Shown here piece after piece: positions 20,085 through 28,055 of a stretch of 64,000 bases of DNA. Position numbers and translations under genes: made by a program. This stretch comes from Companilactobacillus keshanensis (GTDB lineage Bacteria > Bacillota > Bacilli > Lactobacillales > Lactobacillaceae): the NCBI RefSeq assembly GCF_003946205.1, contig NZ_RHOS01000008.1, positions 25,124 through 89,123 on the forward strand, given 5' to 3'. The stretch's first letter is position 1; each line of letters starts with the position of its first letter. The notes beneath the pieces were generated by a model. That model was not told where the DNA came from. It ran no database searches and saw nothing but the letters and a program-made list of their open reading frames with translations.

Positions 20085-20090
20085 AGTCTT

Positions 20091-20256
20091 CGTGTAAAAT
20101 ATGCAGCAAAGAGTGGCAAGAACGTCAACAGTTAAAGGCTTTTAGTTTGATTAGTAACCTGCGTGCTGCACAGGGCGAAAGTTATAGCAATAACTGCACG
20201 AATGCTAAACTCTTGTTAATTATTTTACTCCATTACAAATTTGGAGGAATTTATTT
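20091..20256 (+). ncRNA. Structured 5' leader of rpsD, candidate S4 autoregulatory element
   Basis: About 165 nt lie between the promoter and the ATG, unusually long for this genome. Complementary blocks are present, for example TGCAGCA with TGCTGCA and GTTATAGC with GCAATAAC. In Bacillus, ribosomal protein S4 represses its own gene through such a leader; the same role here is inferred. A reading frame crossing this leader into rpsD in another frame is not a gene. Confidence 0.6.
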
Positions 20257-20865
20257 ATGTCTAGATATACAGGACCTCGTTGGAAATTATCCCGTAGATT
20301 GGGAATTTCCCTATCAGGATCAGGAAAAGAAATTGCACGTCGTAACTATGCTCCTGGTCAACATGGACCAAATAGTCGTCGTAAGATCTCAGAATACGGC
20401 CAACAATTAACAGAAAAGCAAAAATTACGTTTCATGTATGACGTTAACGAACGTCAATTCCGTAATCTTTTCTTACGCGCTGGTAAGCTTGAAGGTATCC
20501 ACGGTGTTAACTTAATGATCCTTCTTGAAACAAGACTTGACAACGTTGTTTACAGATTAGGTTTAGCAAGTTCACGTCCACAAGCTCGTCAACTTGTAAA
20601 CCATGGTCACATCACCGTTGATGGCAAACGTGTTGATATTCCATCATACGAAGTTAAAATTGGTCAAAAGATCAGCCTTCGTGAAAAGTCAAAAGACTTG
20701 GCTATCGTTAAAGAAAACCTTACAAATGTTGTTGGACGCCCTGGCTTTGTTAGCTTCGACGACAACACATTGACAGGTTCTCTAGTACGTAACCCAGAAC
20801 GTGACGAACTAGAACCAAATGTTGATGAATCACTAATTGTTGAATACTACAACCAAATTCTTTAA
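20257..20865 (+). CDS. rpsD: Ribosomal protein S4
   Basis: S4 is the primary 16S rRNA-binding protein that nucleates 30S assembly. It has the N-terminal [19 protein letters not shown] and the S4 RNA-binding domain (about 92-155; [22 protein letters not shown]). It is 202 residues. There is no zinc-binding Cys cluster, so this is the Cys-free form. The SD GGAGG is well placed. It is monocistronic, flanked by its own promoter, leader and terminator. Confidence 0.98.
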   Translation: MSRYTGPRWKLSRRLGISLSGSGKEIARRNYAPGQHGPNSRRKISEYGQQLTEKQKLRFMYDVNERQFRNLFLRAGKLEGIHGVNLMILLETRLDNVVYRLGLASSRPQARQLVNHGHITVDGKRVDIPSYEVKIGQKISLREKSKDLAIVKENLTNVVGRPGFVSFDDNTLTGSLVRNPERDELEPNVDESLIVEYYNQIL

Positions 20866-20878
20866 TATTTGTAATCAA

Positions 20879-20904
20879 ACATCCACTTGTTGGGTGTTTT
20901 TTTT
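20879..20904 (+). terminator. rpsD terminator
   Basis: CATCCA pairs with TGGGTG, followed by eight or more Ts. Confidence 0.8.
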
Positions 20905-20910
20905 ATAGAA

Positions 20911-20937
20911 AAAAGCCGCCTAATTGGCGACTTTTTG
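20911..20937 (-). terminator. Terminator overlapping the stop codon of the DUF1054 gene
   Basis: On the minus strand GTCGCC-AATTA-GGCGGC is followed by TTTTTT. The UAG stop of the upstream gene lies in the hairpin loop. Confidence 0.8.
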
Positions 20938-21525
20938 GTTTATTTCAACCATTAGATCACTCAACTTCATAAATTTATCGAATAATAATTTATCAAAGTC
21001 TCCTGATTCAACTATTTTGGAATCCTTTTTTAGAACAAAGCCAATTACAAAATCACTTGATTTAACTGACATATATTTCTTAACCGATTTAGCATATGAT
21101 TCTTTAGCTGGAAGTAACTCAGGTTGAGTATGATCATTGGCTACTCCCCAACCTTCTTGAATGACCCTAAAACTTAGTTCTTGTATAAGTGGATAGTATT
21201 CAGATCTCTTATTTATATCAGCCAGTAAACTAAATGTTACAAAATATCGATCCGGCCACAAGCCCAATTCAACATGTGGTGTCTTCTTGTAACCACGTTT
21301 ATTTTGATTGATGGCCAACCAAGTATCTGGAGGCGGATTTTTAGTCCGTCTTTGATGCTTAGCTATTTTCATATAAAATTTAGCCTGATATTTATCCTCC
21401 AATGCATTCATTAATTGATCTCCAATTTTTTGAAACTTGGGATCAAGACATTGTCGGATCAAATTCAGACGACCGGATAAAGTATTGTCACTGAAAACTT
21501 CAAAATCATTTTTCTTAAACATCAT
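20920..21525 (-). CDS. DUF1054 family protein (YktB-like)
   Basis: This is a 201-residue cytoplasmic protein of the YktB/DUF1054 family, whose function is not established. Recognisable features are MFKKNDFEVF at the N-terminus, the basic HQRRTKNPPPDTWLAI segment and HVELGLWPDRYFVTF. The double ATG at 21525 lies behind AAAGGAAG; the longer upstream frame lacks an SD. It is divergent from rarA with only about 50 bp between them, so their promoters must be close together. Confidence 0.85.
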   Translation of the reverse strand: MMFKKNDFEVFSDNTLSGRLNLIRQCLDPKFQKIGDQLMNALEDKYQAKFYMKIAKHQRRTKNPPPDTWLAINQNKRGYKKTPHVELGLWPDRYFVTFSLLADINKRSEYYPLIQELSFRVIQEGWGVANDHTQPELLPAKESYAKSVKKYMSVKSSDFVIGFVLKKDSKIVESGDFDKLLFDKFMKLSDLMVEINQKVAN

Positions 21526-21573
21526 ATTCTTCCTTTGTTGTAGAATATACATATTGATTATATAGGAGGTATT

Positions 21574-22878
21574 ATGCAAAAACCACTAGCATATCGAATG
21601 CGACCGACTAATATTGATGAAATTGTCGGCCAACAACATCTAGTTGGTCCTAACAAGATAATCCGTAGAATGGTTGAAGCTAAAATGCTGTCATCAATGA
21701 TTCTCTATGGACCACCTGGTATTGGTAAAACAAGTATTGCCAGTGCCGTCGCTGGAAGTACCAAATACGCTTTTAGAAAACTTAATGCCGCTACTGACAG
21801 CAAAAAGGATTTGCAGATCGTTGCCGAAGAAGCAAAAATGAGTGGCACAGTTGTATTGCTTTTAGATGAGATCCATCGACTTGACAAAACTAAACAAGAT
21901 TTCCTACTACCATTATTAGAAAGTGGATCAATCATTTTAATTGGTGCCACGACTGAAAATCCATACATCAATATAAGCCCTGCCATTCGTTCTAGAGTCC
22001 AAATATTCGAACTCCATCCATTATCAGTCAATGACCTTAAAAAGGCCGTAGAGCGTGCACTACATGACAATGAGAACGGTTTGGGCAAATACAATGTTAA
22101 AATTGATGAACTGGCATTAAATACTTTGGTAGAATCCACCACTGGAGATCTAAGAAGTATTTTAAATGGTTTAGAATTATCAGTCCTTTCAACTAAGAAA
22201 GATGATCAAGGTGGAATTCATATCGAATTACATGACATTGAAGAATCAATCCAGAAAAAGGCTATCTCAGCCGATAAAGATGGTGATAGTCATTACGATG
22301 TAATCTCTGCCTTTCAAAAGTCAATTCGTGGTAGTGATCCTAATGCCGCCCTACACTATTTGGCAAGATTACTTGAGGCCGGTGAATTAACTACTGCCAT
22401 CAGGCGATTATTAGTTTGTGCATACGAGGACATTGGCCTCGCTAACCCTCAAGCGTGCTCACGTGCTGTACAGGCTGCGCAAGTGGCACAAATGGTTGGA
22501 TTACCTGAAGCTAGGATACCGCTGGCTAACGCCGTGATCGACCTGTGTCTATGTCCTAAATCTAATTCAGCCATGACTGCAATCGATTCGGCTATGGAAG
22601 ATGTCAGATCTGGAAAAGCCAATTCGATTCCTGATGACTTAAAAGATGCACATTATAGTGGTGCTAAAAAACTCGGTCATGGTGTAGGATATAAATATCC
22701 TCATAATTATCCAAATGATTGGGTGAAACAACAATACCTTCCTAACAATTTAGTCAATTCAACTTATTATGAACCTAAAAACACTGGTAAGTATGAACAA
22801 GCATTAAATATGCGTTTGGATCAATTAAATGATTGGAAGAAAAAAACAAATTGGAGTAATACAGAACATGGTAATTAA
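21574..22878 (+). CDS. rarA: RarA (MgsA), replication-associated recombination AAA+ ATPase
   Basis: RarA acts at stalled replication forks and is related to clamp-loader and RuvB ATPases. It has Walker A ILYGPPGIGKTS at about residues 45-56, Walker B LLLDEIHR, sensor TTENP and the C-terminal tetramerisation/lid region (ARLLEAGE...CAYEDIGLANP). It is 434 residues with the SD AGGAGG. The next small gene overlaps its 3' end by 11 bases. Confidence 0.95.
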   Translation: MQKPLAYRMRPTNIDEIVGQQHLVGPNKIIRRMVEAKMLSSMILYGPPGIGKTSIASAVAGSTKYAFRKLNAATDSKKDLQIVAEEAKMSGTVVLLLDEIHRLDKTKQDFLLPLLESGSIILIGATTENPYINISPAIRSRVQIFELHPLSVNDLKKAVERALHDNENGLGKYNVKIDELALNTLVESTTGDLRSILNGLELSVLSTKKDDQGGIHIELHDIEESIQKKAISADKDGDSHYDVISAFQKSIRGSDPNAALHYLARLLEAGELTTAIRRLLVCAYEDIGLANPQACSRAVQAAQVAQMVGLPEARIPLANAVIDLCLCPKSNSAMTAIDSAMEDVRSGKANSIPDDLKDAHYSGAKKLGHGVGYKYPHNYPNDWVKQQYLPNNLVNSTYYEPKNTGKYEQALNMRLDQLNDWKKKTNWSNTEHGN

Positions 22879-23149
22879 GATTCTAATGGCACTATTTATT
22901 TTATTTTTACTAGCTCTTTCCTACAACCTATGGTATCACAGCGATAAAAAATTCTTGATATATTCACCTGATGAAAACGCTACATTGAAATCAGCAATGC
23001 GAATTACATCGGCTATTTTGGTTGTCATATCTGTTGTAGGCGTTATCATACTACTAGTAGGCGGTGAAAAAGCAAACTTCATTACTCTACTTTTGGGAAG
23101 TTTAACAGCGGCCATCTTTTCAATTTATTTAGCAAATATCAACAGATAG
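22868..23149 (+). CDS. Small two-helix membrane protein, possibly DUF3899
   Basis: This 93-residue hypothetical protein has hydrophobic segments at about residues 3-20 and two more in the C-terminal half (AILVVISVVGVIILLVGG and LLLGSLTAAIFSIYLA). The ATG at 22868 lies within the last codons of rarA with GGAG upstream, implying coupling. The layout resembles the DUF3899 family, but I am not certain. No function can be inferred. Confidence 0.65.
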   Translation: MVIKILMALFILFLLALSYNLWYHSDKKFLIYSPDENATLKSAMRITSAILVVISVVGVIILLVGGEKANFITLLLGSLTAAIFSIYLANINR

Positions 23150-23188
23150 CTGTATTTATTTTTCATAATAAACTAAAATATAGATATA

Positions 23189-23205
23189 GGTATAATATTT
23201 ATACC
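23189..23205. promoter_or_regulatory. Inverted repeat overlapping the probable uspA -10 region
   Basis: GGTATAA-TAT-TTATACC is a perfect 7-bp inverted repeat containing TATAAT, 23 bp upstream of the uspA start. It is a plausible operator or an extended promoter. No regulator is identified. Confidence 0.4.
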
Positions 23206-23227
23206 AATACAATAACGGGGTGATATT

Positions 23228-23704
23228 ATGTTACAACAATACAAAAACATTCTCGTACCAATCGATGGATCATTTGAAGCTGAATTGGCTTTCAAAAAGG
23301 CTGTCGAAGTTGCCAAAAGAAATAAAGCTGCTGTACATTTGCTACACGTAATTGATACACGTGCCTTCCAAAATGTTTCCAGCTTTGATTCAACAATGGT
23401 TGAACAAATTACAGAAAAGGCTAAAGAAACTGTTAAGGGTTATGTTAAGACAGCTAAAGATGCTGGTTTAACAGAAATTGACTACAGCATCGAGTATGGC
23501 GCCCCCAAAGCAATCATTGCCAACGACTTCCCTAAGAAATTAGGAATCGATTTAGTTATGATTGGAGCAACGGGTTTAAACGCAATGGAAAGATTATTAA
23601 TCGGTTCAGTTACAGAATATGTAACGAGAACGGCTGCATGTGATGTGCTAGTTGTTAGAACTGACTTAGACAATAATCCACTAAAGAGTCCTAAGAAAAA
23701 ATAA
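23228..23704 (+). CDS. Universal stress protein, UspA family
   Basis: This 158-residue soluble protein has the Usp alpha/beta fold: ILVPIDGSFEAELAFKKA at the N-terminus, HLLHVID and the C-terminal ATP-binding motif MIGATGLNAMERLLIGSVTEYV, matching the G-2x-G-9x-G(S/T) pattern of ATP-binding members. It is monocistronic, with its own terminator. These proteins aid survival under starvation, acid or other stress, but the specific trigger cannot be read here. Confidence 0.92.
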   Translation: MLQQYKNILVPIDGSFEAELAFKKAVEVAKRNKAAVHLLHVIDTRAFQNVSSFDSTMVEQITEKAKETVKGYVKTAKDAGLTEIDYSIEYGAPKAIIANDFPKKLGIDLVMIGATGLNAMERLLIGSVTEYVTRTAACDVLVVRTDLDNNPLKSPKKK

Positions 23705-23715
23705 TTCATCATATA

Positions 23716-23753
23716 AAAAAAGTGAGCCGGATTTTTAATCCAGCTCACTTTTT
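23716..23753. terminator. Bidirectional terminator after uspA
   Basis: AAAAAGTGAGC...GCTCACTTTTT forms a strong stem between uspA and the convergent regulator gene. Confidence 0.9.
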
Positions 23754-23769
23754 TATTTGAAATTAATAA

Positions 23770-24633
23770 TTAATTTTTAAAGATGTTTAGGTTCATATCC
23801 TTGATCTTTGCCTTTAACTTATCAAAGATATTTTTATTATCAATAATACTGGAGATCACATAGGCCTTAATGTAATCTTCATCAGCTTTTTTGCCTTCAC
23901 GTGTACCCGCTTCAGCTAAAGAACAGTACATTGCATCTAGTTTGAACAAAGATTGTTCTTTTCTAGCAATGTAGATACCTTCACTAGCATACTCTGCTGC
24001 TTTCTCACTATCACCCAGATTTAGAGAAAGTTCAGACATATTAGCGTAAATAGAAATACTATCGTGATAGTTTTCATCGCTAATCTTTTCTACACTAGCT
24101 TTGATCAATTCCTTAGCTTGTTCGAAGTATACCTTGGCCTCATCAGTTGATTTCTTGTTGACGTAAGCCTTTGCGGTGTAGATATCTATCAAGATATCAT
24201 ACATGTCAACGTTTGCAATATTAACATTCATCGCACGATTGAAATCAAATATGGCCTTATCATAATTTCCACTCAACTCGTATTCTACCAAGCCGTTGAA
24301 AAAGTGAATCAATTTGATTTCTTGCTTATTATTGATATTAATATTACTCAACTTACTTAGTTTATCATCAATCGCTTGATAATCGTCAAAGTAAAATGAC
24401 TTTTTAATATCACTGATGATCGAATAGATTTGACTATCGTCATTGACGATTACAAGGTTCATTGTGATACCCAGTCTTTCACAAATACGAACCAATATTT
24501 CCATACTTGGAATCTTATCTTTTTTCTCGATCAAACTTACTGTTGCCTGTGTGCATATGCCATCGGCCAGCTCAGATTGAGAAATACCTCTGAGCTTTCT
24601 ATAGTGGCGAATCTTTTCACCTAATATTTTCAT
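23770..24633 (-). CDS. HTH-XRE regulator with TPR-like C-terminal domain (Rgg/PlcR-like architecture)
   Basis: This 287-residue protein has an N-terminal XRE helix-turn-helix (about 4-60; GISQSELADGICTQATVSLIE) followed by helical repeats with a TPR pattern (about 95-270; SGNYDKAIFDFNRAM, YANMSELSLNLGDSEKAAEYASEGI). This layout is shared by RRNPP regulators that bind short peptides, such as PlcR and Rgg. No precursor-peptide gene is visible beside it, so peptide control is an inference. It lies upstream of gcvH on the same strand. Confidence 0.75.
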   Translation of the reverse strand: MKILGEKIRHYRKLRGISQSELADGICTQATVSLIEKKDKIPSMEILVRICERLGITMNLVIVNDDSQIYSIISDIKKSFYFDDYQAIDDKLSKLSNININNKQEIKLIHFFNGLVEYELSGNYDKAIFDFNRAMNVNIANVDMYDILIDIYTAKAYVNKKSTDEAKVYFEQAKELIKASVEKISDENYHDSISIYANMSELSLNLGDSEKAAEYASEGIYIARKEQSLFKLDAMYCSLAEAGTREGKKADEDYIKAYVISSIIDNKNIFDKLKAKIKDMNLNIFKN

Positions 24634-24734
24634 TTTAAACTACCCCATTCATTTATTAATTTCAGGATAATTTAAACAGTTCTGAAAAAAAGTTGCAAGG
24701 AATAAGCAACAATAAATGTATTGGTTATAATTAT

Positions 24735-25028
24735 TTAATTATTCACTTCAAAAAGCCAAGCATCTTCTTCAGAACCATTTAATAATTCGGGATTATCAGT
24801 CAACTTATCATTAACCTTAACGATTTTACCGGCAATTGGTGATTGTAATTCGACGACAGCTTTTTGTGCTTCGACCTCACCAGTAGAATCACCGACCTTA
24901 ATATCATGTCCTAAAATTGGCAAATCGACAAACTTTACTTTACCCAAAGCTTCTTGTCCGACTTTAGTCAAACCAACTCTGGTTGTCTCTTCTCCAGCCT
25001 TTGTCCATAAATATTTTTTTTCAGACAT
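24735..25028 (-). CDS. gcvH: GcvH-like lipoyl carrier protein
   Basis: This 97-residue H-protein-like biotinyl/lipoyl domain is shorter than the classical 125-130-residue H protein. The lipoylation lysine is K56 in GEVEAQKAVVEL, and a C-terminal acidic-Trp segment EEDAWLF matches the family. No other glycine-cleavage genes are in the window. In many Firmicutes such proteins act as lipoyl relays rather than in glycine cleavage; that role is inferred here. It sits 10 bp after rodA. Confidence 0.85.
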   Translation of the reverse strand: MSEKKYLWTKAGEETTRVGLTKVGQEALGKVKFVDLPILGHDIKVGDSTGEVEAQKAVVELQSPIAGKIVKVNDKLTDNPELLNGSEEDAWLFEVNN

Positions 25029-25038
25029 ACTTTTCTAC

Positions 25039-26241
25039 CTACCTTTGATTAAATGTACCATTTTCAAACATATAACTCTTATGATGGAATCTCATCGACA
25101 TAATTAATCCTATACCAATCATATTACCCAAAAGTGCAGATCCACCTTGAGAAATAAATGGTAACGGGATACCAGTCAATGGTAATAAACCGATGCTCAT
25201 ACCAATATTTTCGAAAACATGGAACAAGATCATCATAATAACACCCGTTGAAACATAGGCATAGAATTCATTTTTAGTATCAAATGTCACTTGGATCATT
25301 TGGTAAATCAATAAGAAATACAAGAATATCAAGACACATGAACCAATAAACCCAAAGTTCTCTCCAACAACAGAGAAAATCATATCTGATTCACGAACTG
25401 GGACATAAACATTGGATACATCAAAGCCCTTACCAAATAATTGTCCGGACCCAATGGCCTTCATATTCTGCCAGATCTGATACCCATTTTCAGAAGTATC
25501 CTGTGAGGGATTCAGCCAGCTGTCAATTCTAGCAAATTGATATGCCCTAAAACCTAAATGAGACAGTTGTGATCTTCCCCAGTCAGTTGTGGCAAACATC
25601 AGAGCAACACCACCAACAACAGCAACAATAAAAAACGCCGTTCCAATGATTCTCCAATCAATACCTGAAACAAGAATAATTCCACCCAAAATGGCAATAA
25701 ATACTAATAATGTACCTAAGTCATTTTGCAATTTTAACAATACTAAAACTGGCAATGTCCAGAGGATCAATTTGCCTAATAATGAAAAATCGCTTCTCAA
25801 TGTGTGAGTTTGAAACTCAGTATTATGATTTGTTACGACTTTACTCAACATCAATATATACGCAGGCTTCATTACCTCAGACGGCTGGAAAGTAAATGGT
25901 CCTAAAGCAAACCAACTCTTAGCACCCGTTTGAGCAAAATAAGTTCTACTGTATAGTACCAATACTAAAACCAGTAACGCTAATCCACCAAAGTAGGCAA
26001 TATTAGCGACCTGCCAGAGTTGTTCAGCGTCAAGCTGCATTATAACTACTACAATGACAGCTCCAATTGCATACCAAACCACTTGTGATGCGACATTCTT
26101 TAATGGATTTTGTGAATCCTGAATCGTCGCAACATAAATAGACATCAAGCCAATTATGGCTAACATCATAACCGAAAAGATGACTCCGTAATCAATTCTT
26201 GATTCTAAATCATTTTCTCTTTTATTATTTTTTATTTGCAT
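25039..26241 (-). CDS. rodA: RodA, SEDS-family peptidoglycan glycosyltransferase
   Basis: This polytopic enzyme of the elongasome polymerises lipid II. It is 400 residues with about ten transmembrane segments. SEDS signatures are present: FTFQPSEVMKPAYIL, the large extracellular loop with GQLFGKGFDVSNVYVPVRESDMIF, the VVGENFGFIG segment and the C-terminal GIPLPFISQGGSALL. The elongation rather than division role follows from the clustering with the mreB paralog. It lies between DUF2969 and gcvH. Confidence 0.93.
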   Translation of the reverse strand: MQIKNNKRENDLESRIDYGVIFSVMMLAIIGLMSIYVATIQDSQNPLKNVASQVVWYAIGAVIVVVIMQLDAEQLWQVANIAYFGGLALLVLVLVLYSRTYFAQTGAKSWFALGPFTFQPSEVMKPAYILMLSKVVTNHNTEFQTHTLRSDFSLLGKLILWTLPVLVLLKLQNDLGTLLVFIAILGGIILVSGIDWRIIGTAFFIVAVVGGVALMFATTDWGRSQLSHLGFRAYQFARIDSWLNPSQDTSENGYQIWQNMKAIGSGQLFGKGFDVSNVYVPVRESDMIFSVVGENFGFIGSCVLIFLYFLLIYQMIQVTFDTKNEFYAYVSTGVIMMILFHVFENIGMSIGLLPLTGIPLPFISQGGSALLGNMIGIGLIMSMRFHHKSYMFENGTFNQR

Positions 26242-26252
26242 TTTAACACCTA

Positions 26253-26474
26253 TTAATGATTATGTAGATTATACTGCATCAACAATTCGTTTATTGCATC
26301 GTCAAGTTTAACTGACTTAAATGGAGTGTCGTTACTTTCGACATATGATAAGTAACGTTCTCCCTCTTTTTTAATAGTACCAATGTACTTTTTACCATCC
26401 CAAAGTTCATAAACCTCAGGATCATCACTAATATCTTTTAAATTAATTTCAACTGCTTTCTTTTTTCTAGCCAT
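26253..26474 (-). CDS. DUF2969 family small protein
   Basis: This 73-residue soluble basic protein matches DUF2969, a lactobacillus/streptococcus family of unknown function: MARKKKAVEINLKD, YELWDGKKYIGTI and a Leu-rich C-terminus. It lies in a tight run of cell-shape genes (yidD, rodA) on the same strand, which suggests co-transcription and nothing more specific. Confidence 0.8.
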   Translation of the reverse strand: MARKKKAVEINLKDISDDPEVYELWDGKKYIGTIKKEGERYLSYVESNDTPFKSVKLDDAINELLMQYNLHNH

Positions 26475-26483
26475 TAAATCTTC

Positions 26484-26774
26484 CTATTCTTTACTATGAA
26501 ATTTCTTAGCAATAATCTCATCTTCATAGTCTTCGGGATGAGGATTGCGAAAAATGGTGAAATTATCCGGAACAGGGTCCACTCCACCACGAACAAACGG
26601 GTTACAACGCAGAATACGTGCAGTTCCCATGATTGATCCTAAAATTGCACCATGCATTTTAACAGCGTCAATAAAATAAGTGGAACACGTTGGGTAATAT
26701 CGGCAACTAGGTGGTAATACTGGTGATATAAATTTCTGATACATTCTGACAAGACCAATCAATAGTTTCTTCAC
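26484..26774 (-). CDS. yidD: YidD, membrane protein insertion efficiency factor
   Basis: This small 96-residue protein with an amphipathic N-terminal helix aids YidC/Sec insertion in E. coli. The family signature is clear: [20 protein letters not shown] with conserved Cys residues, then [14 protein letters not shown]. The GTG start at 26774 lies beside the epuA stop, with AAGGTAG as SD overlapping that stop codon. Confidence 0.93.
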   Translation of the reverse strand: MKKLLIGLVRMYQKFISPVLPPSCRYYPTCSTYFIDAVKMHGAILGSIMGTARILRCNPFVRGGVDPVPDNFTIFRNPHPEDYEDEIIAKKFHSKE

Positions 26775-26778
26775 TGTG

Positions 26779-26961
26779 CTACCTTAAAAAGTCTAGCATA
26801 TGTGCCCAAGTTCCAGGCCACAATACGGCTAATGGATTTGATCCGCCAAGTGCAGAACCAATTAACATACCAAGAATAAAGAAGATCAGAATTAGTAGAA
26901 GTACCCAACCTATTTTTCGAAAAATTTCCTTACGATATTCTCTACCAAAATCTTTTTTCAT
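26779..26961 (-). CDS. EpuA-type small membrane protein
   Basis: This 60-residue protein has a basic N-terminus ([17 protein letters not shown]) and one long hydrophobic segment, then [18 protein letters not shown]. It matches the EpuA family, often labelled DNA-directed RNA polymerase subunit beta in lactobacilli because of an old annotation; nothing here supports an RNA polymerase role. It follows the mreB paralog and precedes yidD. Confidence 0.7.
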   Translation of the reverse strand: MKKDFGREYRKEIFRKIGWVLLLILIFFILGMLIGSALGGSNPLAVLWPGTWAHMLDFLR

Positions 26962-26969
26962 TATTCACC

Positions 26970-27959
26970 CTAGTATTTTTTATGTTTTTCAATATTTTCT
27001 AGCAAAATACCTGTTCCTAAAGCAACTGAATCTAGTGGACTTTCAGTCATTAAAACAGGAACTTGTAATTCTTCAGCCAATAACTTGTCTAAGTTTTTAA
27101 GTAATGAACCACCACCGGTCAACATAATGCCACGATCAATGATATCCGCAGATAACTCAGGTGGTGTTTGTTCTAAGACACCTTTGGCAGCTTCAACGAT
27201 TTGAAGAACACCATCATGTAATGCGCCTTGAATTTCTTTTTCATTTACCGTAATTTCTTTAGGCAAACCAGTAACGATATCGATACCACTAGCAGAAAAT
27301 GTGACCTTTTCGTCAGCTTCCATAGCGGAACCAATTTCAATTTTGATTCGTTCTGAAGTTCTTTCTCCAATAATCAAACCATGATTTGATTTAATATATG
27401 ATTGAATTGCCGTAGTCATCTTATCACCAGCAAAACGCAGTGAACGACTAGTTACAACGTCTCCCATTGAAAGGACAGCAATATCACTAGTACCACCACC
27501 AATATCAATAACCATATTACCTTGGGGTTTAAAGATATCAAGACCAGCACCAACGGCCGCAACCTTAGGCTCAAATTGTAAATAAACCTTTCCGCCACCA
27601 GCTTGTTCAGCTGCCTCAATAATTGATTTTTGCTCAACTGGCGTTACATTTGTTGGAGCACAAATCATAATTGTTGGTTTTGAAAAACGACTTCTAACAT
27701 TTAATTTATCAATAAAATACTGAAGCATTTTTTCAGTTATATTAAAATCAGCAATTACACCATCCTTTAAAGGACGAATTGCTTTAATATTTGCTGGAGT
27801 TCTACCAACCATTTGGTAAGCATCTTCACCAACGGCAACGACATCATCGTTCTTTGTATTAATTGCTACTACTGAAGGTTCGTTTAAAACGATACCTTCT
27901 CCTTTTACATCAATAAGTACATTTGCTGTACCCAAATCAATTCCTAGATATTTCGACAT
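26970..27959 (-). CDS. Second MreB-like actin (Mbl/MreBH type)
   Basis: This 329-residue actin-fold protein is paralogous to the mreB at 9741. It has [27 protein letters not shown] and GIMLTGGGSLLKNL. The ATG at 27959 follows GGAGGATATAGT; the longer frame upstream contains the murA terminator and is not used. It probably works with the downstream rodA in lateral wall synthesis. Whether it corresponds to Mbl or MreBH cannot be decided by eye. Confidence 0.93.
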   Translation of the reverse strand: MSKYLGIDLGTANVLIDVKGEGIVLNEPSVVAINTKNDDVVAVGEDAYQMVGRTPANIKAIRPLKDGVIADFNITEKMLQYFIDKLNVRSRFSKPTIMICAPTNVTPVEQKSIIEAAEQAGGGKVYLQFEPKVAAVGAGLDIFKPQGNMVIDIGGGTSDIAVLSMGDVVTSRSLRFAGDKMTTAIQSYIKSNHGLIIGERTSERIKIEIGSAMEADEKVTFSASGIDIVTGLPKEITVNEKEIQGALHDGVLQIVEAAKGVLEQTPPELSADIIDRGIMLTGGGSLLKNLDKLLAEELQVPVLMTESPLDSVALGTGILLENIEKHKKY

Positions 27960-27988
27960 ACTATATCCTCCAAAATCTAAACAAAAAA

Positions 27989-28017
27989 AGTATATCATAA
28001 CAAGCGCCATCATTAAA
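27989..28017 (-). promoter_or_regulatory. Candidate promoter of the mreB paralog operon
   Basis: TTTAAT, 17 bp, TATACT on the minus strand, with an extended -10 TG one base upstream. The -35 is weak. It lies just after the murA terminator. Confidence 0.5.
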
Positions 28018-28023
28018 TTGCCA

Positions 28024-28050
28024 TAAATAAAAAAAGAAAGTGGATCAACC
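28024..28050 (-). terminator. murA terminator
   Basis: AGAAAGTGG-TTGAT-CCACTTTCT followed by seven Ts on the minus strand, a 9-bp perfect stem, directly after murA. Confidence 0.9.
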
Positions 28051-28055
28051 ACTTT

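Noticed and set aside
20147..20410. Reading frame of 87 codons crossing the rpsD leader and start
   Set aside because: It overlaps rpsD in another frame, has no SD and covers the structured leader. It is a shadow of real features.
26970..28052. Longer start for the mreB paralog at 28052
   Set aside because: The extension contains the murA terminator and the candidate promoter. The ATG at 27959 has a strong SD and the conserved MreB N-terminus.
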